Shown piece by piece: positions 16,995-24,068 of a DNA stretch of 64,000 nucleotides. Origin of the DNA: Leptotrichia sp. oral taxon 223. Lineage in GTDB: Bacteria; Fusobacteriota; Fusobacteriia; Fusobacteriales; Leptotrichiaceae. The translations under genes and the position numbers were made by a program. A model generated the notes under the pieces. The model did not search any database, had not been told where the DNA came from, and worked only from the letters and a program-made list of their open reading frames with translations. The first letter of the stretch is position 1. Each line of letters opens with the position of its first letter. The DNA is taken from assembly GCF_013394795.1 (NCBI RefSeq), contig NZ_JABXYU010000004.1:248001-312000 (forward strand). The letters run 5' to 3'.

Positions 16995-17418
16995 CCTCAC
17001 CCACAATCATAACCGGCACAACTCCATCAACTTCAACCCTATCTGTAAACAGTCTATATCGTTTGCCAAGCAGCTCTGCTGACTTAATCCTGTCACGCAG
17101 TCCTATCTGCTTTTCAATCATTCTGGCTTCGCTTGTTCCGTCCCCGGTTCCTTCAACAACGACAACTTCCTCTTTGATTTCACCTCTCATTGATTTAGTT
17201 AAAAACTCAAGCACTTCCTTGGCAGATGCCGTCCTCTCATCCTGCATGGCTTCCAGTTTTTCGTCGATGTAGCCTTTTATAGCAGGTTTAAGCAAGTTTT
17301 CCTGCCCAATAACTCTCGCTGTCTTCTTACTGTACCCTGCCTTTACTGCTGCTTCTGTTATATTTCCAGTTTCAATGTAGTAATCTGCGAATCTTTTCTG
17401 TTTCTCCGTCAATTTCAT
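16978..17418 (-). CDS. Terminase small subunit (XtmA-like)
   Basis: 146 aa with the typical N-terminal helix-turn-helix KLTEKQKRFADYYIETGNITEAAVKAGYSKKTARVIGQENL, then a helical oligomerisation part and an acidic tail. It recognises the packaging site and hands DNA to the large subunit. GAGGAGG lies upstream of the ATG. It is the first gene of the late operon and overlaps terL by 17 bases. Confidence 0.92.
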   Translation of the reverse strand: MKLTEKQKRFADYYIETGNITEAAVKAGYSKKTARVIGQENLLKPAIKGYIDEKLEAMQDERTASAKEVLEFLTKSMRGEIKEEVVVVEGTGDGTSEARMIEKQIGLRDRIKSAELLGKRYRLFTDRVEVDGVVPVMIVGEDELEE

Positions 17419-17450
17419 GTCAAGTTCTCCACCTCCTCAAAAATAATAGT

Positions 17451-17486
17451 GCCTTGCAATTCTAAGCGGCTGCTGAATCACAAGGC
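17451..17486. repeat. Inverted repeat just upstream of terS (possible packaging site)
   Basis: GCCTTG (17451-17456) and CAAGGC (17481-17486) form a perfect 6-bp inverted repeat with a second ATTC/GAAT match inside. pac or cos sites often lie in or next to terS, so this is a candidate, but it could equally be a leader hairpin. Confidence 0.35.
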
Positions 17487-17510
17487 GATATACTAAAAGT
17501 ATTTATGAAC

Positions 17511-17545
17511 AAAAAAAGACGGTTATAAAAAGAATACCGTCTTTT
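17511..17545 (-). terminator. Terminator between late promoter and terS
   Basis: AAAAGACGGT (17514-17523) pairs with ACCGTCTTTT (17536-17545), a 10-bp stem. On the minus strand it is followed by a run of seven U. It sits 65-100 bases downstream of the predicted late promoter start, before any late gene. Confidence 0.75.
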
Positions 17546-17619
17546 GACAGTTAAAATAACTGACACTTATAAGTGGAATGGTTTATTAAATGTCTTTTAC
17601 ATTTTTCACATTCTAACAT

Positions 17620-17647
17620 ATTATAACATATAAATGGGGAATGTAAA
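17620..17647 (-). promoter_or_regulatory. Predicted late promoter
   Basis: On the minus strand TTTACA (17647-17642), a 16-base spacer and TATAAT (17625-17620) with an extended TG one base ahead. The predicted start is near 17613. The leader runs through a small CAGTTA/TAACTG hairpin and then the terminator at 17511-17545 before terS. The 17419-17688 gap holds only these signals and the inverted repeat. Confidence 0.7.
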
Positions 17648-17688
17648 TACCACGTTTGGGGCACGTATGGGACATTTTTGTCAAGTCC

Positions 17689-18192
17689 TTAATCCAAAAG
17701 TATTTCAGGAAACAGGTTAAACTGCAGCTCTTTAACCAATCTTGTCCTGTTTCTTCCTACCGTTTTTCTATCGACATTCATTTCATCTGCTATTTCATCA
17801 ATCGTCCATTCCTTGAAATATCTCAATACTATAACATCATAATATTTGTCATTCTTGATATTCATCAGGGCGTTGTCTACCCTGATAATCCTTTTTTCCA
17901 TTTTTAAATTTTCAGATTTTAAATGCTCCACTTTTTCAATTTCTTTTTCCGGAACGCCTTCATATTTTTTTAATCCCCCCTGAACATTTTCACCTGTCTT
18001 ACCTTTTCTCGCTTCTCCTAATCCATTTTTTAGTATGTTATCAATACGTTCATTATTTTTCAAGATTACTCTTTTGTAATTTAGGTAAGCTCTTAACATC
18101 GCTTCGGTTTCTTTGTACTTGTCAATTTTTTTCATCTGTTTTAATTTTTCTGCAACTCTGTCCGCTATTCTGTCAATATCTTTTTCTGTCAT
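17689..18192 (-). CDS. ArpU/RinA-like late transcription regulator (sigma-70 region 4-type HTH)
   Basis: About 167 aa from ATG 18192, which has GGGGAGG upstream; the longer frame to 18237 lacks such a site. The N-terminus is helical (DIDRIADRVAEKLKQMKKIDKYKETEAMLRAYLNYK). The C-terminus YYDVIVLRYFKEWTIDEIADEMNVDRKTVGRNRTRLVKEL is a sigma-70 region 4-like helix-turn-helix. Proteins of this build close the early operon in many Firmicutes phages and activate late transcription. Here it lies next to the late promoter-terminator pair, which fits that role. Confidence 0.8.
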   Translation of the reverse strand: MTEKDIDRIADRVAEKLKQMKKIDKYKETEAMLRAYLNYKRVILKNNERIDNILKNGLGEARKGKTGENVQGGLKKYEGVPEKEIEKVEHLKSENLKMEKRIIRVDNALMNIKNDKYYDVIVLRYFKEWTIDEIADEMNVDRKTVGRNRTRLVKELQFNLFPEILLD

Positions 18193-18217
18193 TTTTCCTC
18201 CCCGAAATTCGCATTCT

Positions 18218-18301
18218 TTAATTTTTTTCTCCAGCATTTACCAGTTTGTATTTTAATTGTCTGATTGAATGACTGTTCCCGTTTAGTGTTTTTGCTATCA
18301 T
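18218..18301 (-). CDS. Possible 27-aa ORF, translationally coupled
   Basis: MIAKTLNGNSHSIRQL...NAGEKN, 27 codons. AAGGAG is placed 5 bases before the ATG, and the start overlaps the stop of the upstream membrane protein (ATGA). The peptide is basic and resembles no known family. Support comes only from the ribosome-binding site and coupling. Confidence 0.35.
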   Translation of the reverse strand: MIAKTLNGNSHSIRQLKYKLVNAGEKN

Positions 18302-18525
18302 CTGTACTCCTTAAATTTGAATATCCCAAAAATAAAAGTTAAAACCTGGACTCCTGCGCCCCAAAAAATAAACAATATAAAATCTATTAACATCAATTTT
18401 ACAAATTCTAACAATGTTTTTACGTTTGAAATATCGTTTATTGTTTTATACACTATCAATCCTAAACTCCCTAAAATAATTACCACATATATTGTCATTG
18501 TTATTGCTGATACTACTTTTCTCAT
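18298..18525 (-). CDS. Small two-helix membrane protein
   Basis: 75 aa with two clear hydrophobic segments, about residues 5-25 (VSAITMTIYVVIILGSLGLIVY) and 45-68 (DFILFIFWGAGVQVLTFIFG). It probably sits in the host membrane. AGGAGG precedes the ATG. It lies in the early operon between dUTPase and the late regulator. Function unknown; a holin is unlikely because it is far from any lysis gene. Confidence 0.6.
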   Translation of the reverse strand: MRKVVSAITMTIYVVIILGSLGLIVYKTINDISNVKTLLEFVKLMLIDFILFIFWGAGVQVLTFIFGIFKFKEYR

Positions 18526-18580
18526 ACTAATTCCTCCTGTCTAATTTTCTACTTATACTCTTTACTTGTATACACATAAG

Positions 18581-19126
18581 TTAATAACTCTCTTTTGTAC
18601 GTTCATTCATATTTTTAAGCCATTTCTCGTGATGAACTTGCAAGAACCCCTCTTCTGTTACTCCTACGTATTCTGAAATAGCCAAAATGCCGCCTAAAAC
18701 CTTGTTTTCGTTCAATATTCTAAAATCTGATAATGTAATTAATATGTCTTCTAAACTTTTTACTGATAATACCTCTCTGTTGTATTCAACTAAAGCTTCG
18801 TCTAAAAATGGCACCGTTCTGCCTCTGGTTTCTTCGTCTCTTGCATTTATGTAGCTGAGATAAAAATGCAATACGTCAGATAATTCCTCTAACACTTTTG
18901 ATTTATTGAATTTTTCAGTGCTATTCTTCCAGTAATTCCATTCACTTTTAAGTTCCTGGATCAGTTCTCCAATTTCTGTTATCAACGCAACTTGAATACC
19001 CTTAGCTGTTCTTGCATTGATAGTTTTCTTTTCATCAAATTTCTTATCCAGCATTGCCTGTCTCTTCAGCAGTTCCTCTATATTAAATTCTTTTAACGCC
19101 TCTTCTTTCACATTTTCGCTAGCCAT
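18581..19126 (-). CDS. Dimeric dUTP diphosphatase (all-alpha NTP pyrophosphatase)
   Basis: 181 aa. Motifs EIGELIQELK and VLEELSDVLHFYLSYI give the E-x-x-E and E-x-x-D metal sites of the MazG-like/dimeric dUTPase superfamily. The enzyme hydrolyses dUTP to dUMP, lowering uracil in DNA and supplying the dTMP route during phage replication. AGAGGAGG lies just before the ATG, whose first base is the last base of the methyltransferase stop. Length and motifs fit phage members of the dUTPase_2 family. Confidence 0.85.
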   Translation of the reverse strand: MASENVKEEALKEFNIEELLKRQAMLDKKFDEKKTINARTAKGIQVALITEIGELIQELKSEWNYWKNSTEKFNKSKVLEELSDVLHFYLSYINARDEETRGRTVPFLDEALVEYNREVLSVKSLEDILITLSDFRILNENKVLGGILAISEYVGVTEEGFLQVHHEKWLKNMNERTKESY

Positions 19127-19590
19127 TATTCCTCCTCTAATTTCATAAATACCAACCAGTGTGTCTTGCTCCTTCGGTTCCCAAACAAAGGTTTATAGTC
19201 AATTACATCCAATATGCTTTTCAGTTTTATCTGCTCTTCACTCCATTTAAAAACTAAAACTCCGTTCACTTTTAAGACTCTCATGCATTCATTAAATCCT
19301 TGTTCTATGTCATTTTTCCAAGTTTCAGGATCTAATTTTCCATATTTTTTGGCTGTCCATGAATTTTCTCCTGCTCTAATTAAATGGGGCGGATCAAATA
19401 CAACCAAATTAAATTTGTTATCAGGATAAGGGATTTTTCTGAAATCGCCTACCACATCTGGATTGACTTTTAGCTCTCTTCCATCACATAAAACACCCTC
19501 AAATTTCCTATTATCCATATACACTGTATTTTTATTATTTTTATCAAACCAAAACATTCGTGAGCCGCAACATACATCAAGTATCTTCAT
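19126..19590 (-). CDS. SAM-dependent methyltransferase, probably DNA-directed
   Basis: 154 aa. It has a short Rossmann methyltransferase fold with ILDVCCGSRMFWF as the SAM-binding motif I, DPPHL as motif IV and a C-terminal VLVFKWSEEQ strand. Small proteins with a DPPH motif are frequent in phage early regions and may methylate phage DNA to evade host restriction. The substrate cannot be read from the sequence. It starts 4 bases after the helicase stop. Confidence 0.72.
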   Translation of the reverse strand: MKILDVCCGSRMFWFDKNNKNTVYMDNRKFEGVLCDGRELKVNPDVVGDFRKIPYPDNKFNLVVFDPPHLIRAGENSWTAKKYGKLDPETWKNDIEQGFNECMRVLKVNGVLVFKWSEEQIKLKSILDVIDYKPLFGNRRSKTHWLVFMKLEEE

Positions 19591-19593
19591 TTA

Positions 19594-20973
19594 TCATCTT
19601 CCCTCTCTATATCTATCAATTCTTGCCTTCAGGCTTTGTAAAAGTTCTTCCTGAACGTCTCCCTTACTCTGTAGAGCTTTCATTACATCCTCGTCCCTTG
19701 TGTCCTGTGTCACAAGGTGGTGGATTATAACCTTTTCCTTCTGCCCCTGCCTGTGAAGCCTTTTATTTGCCTGCTGGTAAAGTTCAAGACTCCAGTTAAG
19801 CCCAAACCATATTACGTGATTTCCGCCGTCCTGAAGGTTTAAACCGTATGCCGCACTTGCCGGATGTGCCAGAAGTATGTCAATTTTCCCGCTGTTCCAG
19901 TCCTTTTCATCCTCTGGGGTTTTAAGCTGCCTTACTCTTAACCTTGATTTTTCCAATGCCTTTTTTATTCTTTCCAAATCATGCTGAAAGCTGTAAAATA
20001 CTAAAGCAGGTTTTCCATTAAGCTCTTCTATAAGTTCCATAAAACGTTCAATCTTGCAGTCGTGAATCTTATGAACCTTACGTTCTTCATCGTAAATGGC
20101 TCCATTTGAAAGCTGTAATAGTTTTCCAGTCAATGCCGCCGCACTCGCAACTGATATTTCTTCGGACTCGTTCAGTTCTAAAATCATCTGCTTCTCAAGT
20201 TCCTCATACTGCTTTCTTGATTTGTTATCAAGCTCAATTGTTATGGTGTTGTAGATTATATCTGGAAGTTCCAAATAGTCTTCCGCTTTCATCGAAACAC
20301 ATATATCGCTTATCTTGTTCATAATTGACTTGTCTGACCCTTCCTTCAGTTCGTATTCCCCAAAAGGATTTCCACCATATTTTGAATAATTGAAATATCT
20401 CTCACGAAAAGCTGTTATATTCTTTCCAAGCCTTTTTCCCTTGTCCAGCAGGTATATTTGCGCCCAAATATCTTTTAGCCCATTCGGTGCTGGCGTTCCT
20501 GTAAGCCCCACTACCCTTTCTATTTTCCCAAGTACAAGTTTCAACGCTTTAAATCTTTTGCTTGCATGGTTTTTAAAACTTGAAAATTCATCAATTACAA
20601 CCATATCAAATGACCAGTCATTCTTATAATACTCGACAAGCCACTGGACATTTTCACGATTTATCACATAGATGTCCGCAGGCGTATTCAACGCCGTTAT
20701 TCTTTTTTTCTCTGAACCAAGTACTCTTGAAAATTTTAAGTATTTCAGATGATCCCATTTTTCCGCTTCATTAAGCCACGTGCTTTCGGCAACCTTCTTC
20801 GGTGCTATTATCAAAACCCTGTCAACCTCAAACCTGTTAAATTTAAGCTCATCAATTGCCGTAAGTGTTATAATCGTCTTCCCCAGCCCCATATCAAGTA
20901 GCAACCCAACCTTTGGTGTTTCGATAACTTTCTCAATGCAGTATTTCTGATAATTGTGTGCCTTGAACTCCAT
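19594..20973 (-). CDS. SNF2/DEAD-like superfamily 2 helicase
   Basis: 459 aa with the full set of SF2 motifs: GLLLDMGLGKTIITLTAI (I), VVIDEFSSFK (II), GLTGTPAPNG (III), then ALVFYSF (IV), LLAHPASAAYGLNLQ (V) and QANKRLHRQGQKEKVIIHHL (VI). This is the compact SNF2-like helicase common in phage replication modules next to VRR-NUC and primase genes. It probably remodels replication intermediates. Its ATG directly follows the VRR-NUC stop (TAAATG). Confidence 0.92.
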   Translation of the reverse strand: MEFKAHNYQKYCIEKVIETPKVGLLLDMGLGKTIITLTAIDELKFNRFEVDRVLIIAPKKVAESTWLNEAEKWDHLKYLKFSRVLGSEKKRITALNTPADIYVINRENVQWLVEYYKNDWSFDMVVIDEFSSFKNHASKRFKALKLVLGKIERVVGLTGTPAPNGLKDIWAQIYLLDKGKRLGKNITAFRERYFNYSKYGGNPFGEYELKEGSDKSIMNKISDICVSMKAEDYLELPDIIYNTITIELDNKSRKQYEELEKQMILELNESEEISVASAAALTGKLLQLSNGAIYDEERKVHKIHDCKIERFMELIEELNGKPALVFYSFQHDLERIKKALEKSRLRVRQLKTPEDEKDWNSGKIDILLAHPASAAYGLNLQDGGNHVIWFGLNWSLELYQQANKRLHRQGQKEKVIIHHLVTQDTRDEDVMKALQSKGDVQEELLQSLKARIDRYREGR

Positions 20974-21267
20974 TTAATCCTCCTTCCAGCTAAGCAGTTC
21001 GTTTTCTAATACCCTGTCCACCATTTCTTTGGAATCCACCACATAGACTCTCTGTCCCAAATTAGTTATTTTTCTAATCTGGTTTACCTGCAGGGCTCTC
21101 GGCTTCTTTCCGGGAGATTTCAGTTCAACAAAGAATATTTTTCCGTTCGGAAGCATGCATATCCTGTCTGGCACTCCTGAATTTCCAGGACTTGTAAATT
21201 TATATGCGGTTCCTTTTTTATTTTTTATTTTTCTAACTAGGTAATTTTCGATTTCTTTTTCTGACAT
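20974..21267 (-). CDS. VRR-NUC domain nuclease
   Basis: 97 aa from ATG 21267 (TTGGAGG upstream; a TTG four codons earlier is less likely). The VRR-NUC core is complete: GVPDRICMLPNGKIFFVELKSPGKKP, with the catalytic D and E-x-K of the PD-(D/E)XK fold, then QVNQIRKI and GQRVYVVDS. Stand-alone VRR-NUC proteins of about 100 aa pair with SNF2 helicases in phages and are thought to cut branched DNA structures. Confidence 0.92.
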   Translation of the reverse strand: MSEKEIENYLVRKIKNKKGTAYKFTSPGNSGVPDRICMLPNGKIFFVELKSPGKKPRALQVNQIRKITNLGQRVYVVDSKEMVDRVLENELLSWKED

Positions 21268-21409
21268 TTCTACCTCCAAATTTTTACAGAGCTACAAACT
21301 TTTCATGCGCGCGTATAGAGACTATTAAATAAAGGATTTATATACTCTATATACGCATATTTATACTCTTTAATCTCTTTAATTCCTTTATTTTGTACTC
21401 TATATAGGA

Positions 21410-21655
21410 AAGATTGTAGTCTTTGTTGCCAATTATACTGTAAGTATGATTAATAAAGGGTTTATGCGGCAACAATCTCGGCAACAAAGTCGGCAACAGG
21501 CAACAAAGTTCATTTTTTTAATTATTTTTGCGGCAACAAAAGTTTGTTGCCATTTTTGAGTTTGTTTCCCATTTTGTTGCCCATTTTGTTGCCATTTTCA
21601 CTCTTTAATTCCTTTAATTTTAAAAAGTTCTAAAAAGATTGTAGACTTTGTTGCC
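21410..21655. repeat. GGCAACA repeat array, candidate phage replication origin
   Basis: Ten exact GGCAACA heptamers: five on the plus strand (21468, 21480, 21492, 21499, 21532) and five on the minus strand (TGTTGCC at 21424, 21545, 21575, 21587, 21649). The outer copies sit in a longer near-identical unit (AAAGATTGTAG[T/A]CTTTGTTGCC at 21409 and 21634). Before it (21300-21410) is AT-rich DNA with repeated CTTTAAT[T]CC and CTCTATATA words. The 21268-21659 gap has no gene and separates primase-helicase from VRR-NUC, as expected of an iteron-type origin. Confidence 0.6.
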
Positions 21656-21659
21656 CGTC

Positions 21660-24053
21660 CTATGTTTTTATCCTTTTAAACCCTCTCTGTTTCCCGTAAC
21701 TCCCATATCTCAAAGGGTGTTTTATCCGTTCCCATCCTTTCATATTTTCCAATATTCCGTTAATCTCAATACTGTCCGAATTTCTTATATACCCTTTTTT
21801 CATCCCAAAGCACTCAACTAATATCTCAACTGCGCATACTGTATCACGAAGAACCAACTTTATTCCTGACTTATCTGCTCCTGAATGGAAAAAAGCTCTT
21901 CTTTCTTCATCCCATAAACGCCAGTCTTCCGGTACTTCTTTTTCCAAAAATTCAAGGATAATCCCCTCTTTAACATTTACTATCTTGTGCTCTTCCTGCT
22001 TCTGTTCCGCTATCTTTAACGCCTCTCCAGTTAAAAATAAATCTGTTCCGATAATATAATTTGTATAGGATTCCGCCCATATCTGATCAACCTCATTGTC
22101 TAGATTATCCCAAATGCTCTTCCTAGGCTTCGCAATCCCAACTTCAACCGGCCAGAACCTTCTGTTCCCTGTCCTGTCCCTCAGAAACTCCGAATCGTTT
22201 GAAGTTCCAAAGAACACGCACCGCCTAGGGTATCTCTCTGTAACCCTTCCGTAAGCCTTACGGTATATGTCGTCCTGCTTACTTAAAAACTGCTTTATCA
22301 AATTGGTTTCGCTTCGGTTAAACCCTGTAAGCTCCCCAAGTTCATTAATCCATGTTCCCTGAATCATTTCAGCAGCTTCCTTGCCCTCAAAAGTCTGAAG
22401 GCTGTCAGAATACCACCCTTTTCCAAGCTTTGCTAAAAACGTGCTTTTACCGATTCCCTGCTTTCCAGTAAATATTGGCATGTAATCATACTTGACTCCG
22501 CCCTCAACGGCTCTCGCAACTGCAGCCGCCAAAGATACTTTCATTACTTCCCTTGTATAAATGCTGTCCTCCGCACCGAGATAGTCTCTCAGAAGCGTTT
22601 CCACTCTAGGCTTGCCGTCCCACTTAACGCTCTCCAGGTAATTCCTTACGCTGTTGTATCGTCTTTTATGGGAAACTAGCAGAAGTGCGTCATTGACCTT
22701 GTTTTCTCCGGTAAGGCCGTACCTGTTTTCAAGATAGTTTCTTAAACCGCTGTCATCCACTTCCTCGTACTGTCTTACCTCATTTCTGCTGTCCCATGGT
22801 GTGGCTCCCGTAACCATAACCCTGTTTGCAAATTCATCTATTGCAAACTTTCCTTTAAGGTTTACGTCGTTCTCCAGTACAATTTCTATATTTTTTATAG
22901 TCTTTAAATACTTTCCATTCTCATTTTCTGCCAGCAGGATCATCCACTCAATGTCCGTGTCCTCGTCATCAATTGTCGTAAAATCCTGTGCCGCCTTTTC
23001 GTACCGTTCCTTATTCAGTATTGCCGACACTTCTTTCACTCCCCTTGCAAGTCTTGACATTTCAGTAAATGAAGGCAGCTTGCTTGTAGGCGTCCCTTGC
23101 TTTGAATCCTCGTCTAAATCAAAAAATTTATGGAGTCTTACCATATCGAAAGCATTACATAGTTTCCCACCACAAGGATCTGTTGCATGGTGCGAATAGA
23201 CAAAAACATCATCGTAAATTATTGCCCCGCCAAACGTACTCCCCTGAGTATAAGTCATTCTTTTACCATCATCAGAAATTTCATACTCTTCCGGAATAAA
23301 TTTTTCCACCGCTTCCACTATGGTAAAAGTTTTACAGAAAGCCCCAATCAGTCCGCTTTTCTCTAATGGATTTTCCTGTTTTTTAAGAAGTCTTTCTGTA
23401 ACTTTTTCAGCTCCGGGAACTTGTGGCCACTCACTCATATTTTTCCAATCATCATACAAGCCAAGTGTACCATCAACTGATACTGGCGGATTATCAAGGT
23501 TAAAAGCGTAGTATATTTTATAGTTCACATCCTGCGAACAGCTTGGCCAGAACATAAGCCTTGCGGGTTCAAAAGTTGTAGGGTCGCACATTTCAATCCC
23601 CAATCTCTGGGCAACTTTTCTTGATACGGGTTCATACTCGTCAGGTGTCATATCCCTGTCTGTAAGAAACATAACTCTCAATCTCGGAGCAGCTTCAGAA
23701 TGCTTACGGGTGGGATGTATCACATGCGACACATTCAAAGCTTTCACTTTTTCCATAACTTCAGCTGTTTTCCCGCTTGGAATGTTGTCAAGATCCAGGG
23801 TGATTAACGAACGGCTTAATAAATTTGTGTTTTTTCGCTTCCCGTCTTTTAATTCTCCAGCAACGAATCCGCCAACATCTTTCAGATTATCCTGCTGAGA
23901 TTTTCTCAGCTTCATAAAACTTTCATATGTTTCAGTTGTCCTTGTAGGATTTTCAAGTCTTTTAATAAATTCGCTCCACAGTAGCTTTTCAGTTTTCCAG
24001 TGTGATTCTCTCCTGCTTCCAGCGGTCGATATTATTATTTCCCTGTTTGTCAT
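21660..24053 (-). CDS. Primase-helicase (VapE/D5-like)
   Basis: 797 aa. The N-terminal part (LITLDLDNIPSG..., HPTRKHSEAAPRLRVMFLTDRDM) resembles an archaeo-eukaryotic-type primase-polymerase with a D-x-D site. The C-terminal part is the VirE/VapE ATPase: FTGKQGIGKSTFLAKLGKGWYSD near residue 530, INELGEL, KQFLSKQDDIYRKAYGRVTERYPRRC and FGTSNDSEFLRDRTGNRRFWPV. It should prime and unwind at the phage origin. The repeat array lies directly after its stop. Confidence 0.9.
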   Translation of the reverse strand: MTNREIIISTAGSRRESHWKTEKLLWSEFIKRLENPTRTTETYESFMKLRKSQQDNLKDVGGFVAGELKDGKRKNTNLLSRSLITLDLDNIPSGKTAEVMEKVKALNVSHVIHPTRKHSEAAPRLRVMFLTDRDMTPDEYEPVSRKVAQRLGIEMCDPTTFEPARLMFWPSCSQDVNYKIYYAFNLDNPPVSVDGTLGLYDDWKNMSEWPQVPGAEKVTERLLKKQENPLEKSGLIGAFCKTFTIVEAVEKFIPEEYEISDDGKRMTYTQGSTFGGAIIYDDVFVYSHHATDPCGGKLCNAFDMVRLHKFFDLDEDSKQGTPTSKLPSFTEMSRLARGVKEVSAILNKERYEKAAQDFTTIDDEDTDIEWMILLAENENGKYLKTIKNIEIVLENDVNLKGKFAIDEFANRVMVTGATPWDSRNEVRQYEEVDDSGLRNYLENRYGLTGENKVNDALLLVSHKRRYNSVRNYLESVKWDGKPRVETLLRDYLGAEDSIYTREVMKVSLAAAVARAVEGGVKYDYMPIFTGKQGIGKSTFLAKLGKGWYSDSLQTFEGKEAAEMIQGTWINELGELTGFNRSETNLIKQFLSKQDDIYRKAYGRVTERYPRRCVFFGTSNDSEFLRDRTGNRRFWPVEVGIAKPRKSIWDNLDNEVDQIWAESYTNYIIGTDLFLTGEALKIAEQKQEEHKIVNVKEGIILEFLEKEVPEDWRLWDEERRAFFHSGADKSGIKLVLRDTVCAVEILVECFGMKKGYIRNSDSIEINGILENMKGWERIKHPLRYGSYGKQRGFKRIKT

Positions 24054-24068
24054 TTTTTCCTCCTTTCG

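Noticed and set aside
14882-17006. Terminase large subunit as a pseudogene broken by an HNH gene insertion
   Set aside because: Intron core elements and P1 pairing are intact, and precise removal rejoins one frame inside the Walker B motif, so splicing explains the split.
18298-18525. Holin
   Set aside because: Two membrane helices fit, but it lies in the early operon away from any endolysin.
21409-21655. CRISPR array
   Set aside because: Repeats are 7 bases, in both orientations and irregularly spaced, with no spacers of constant length.
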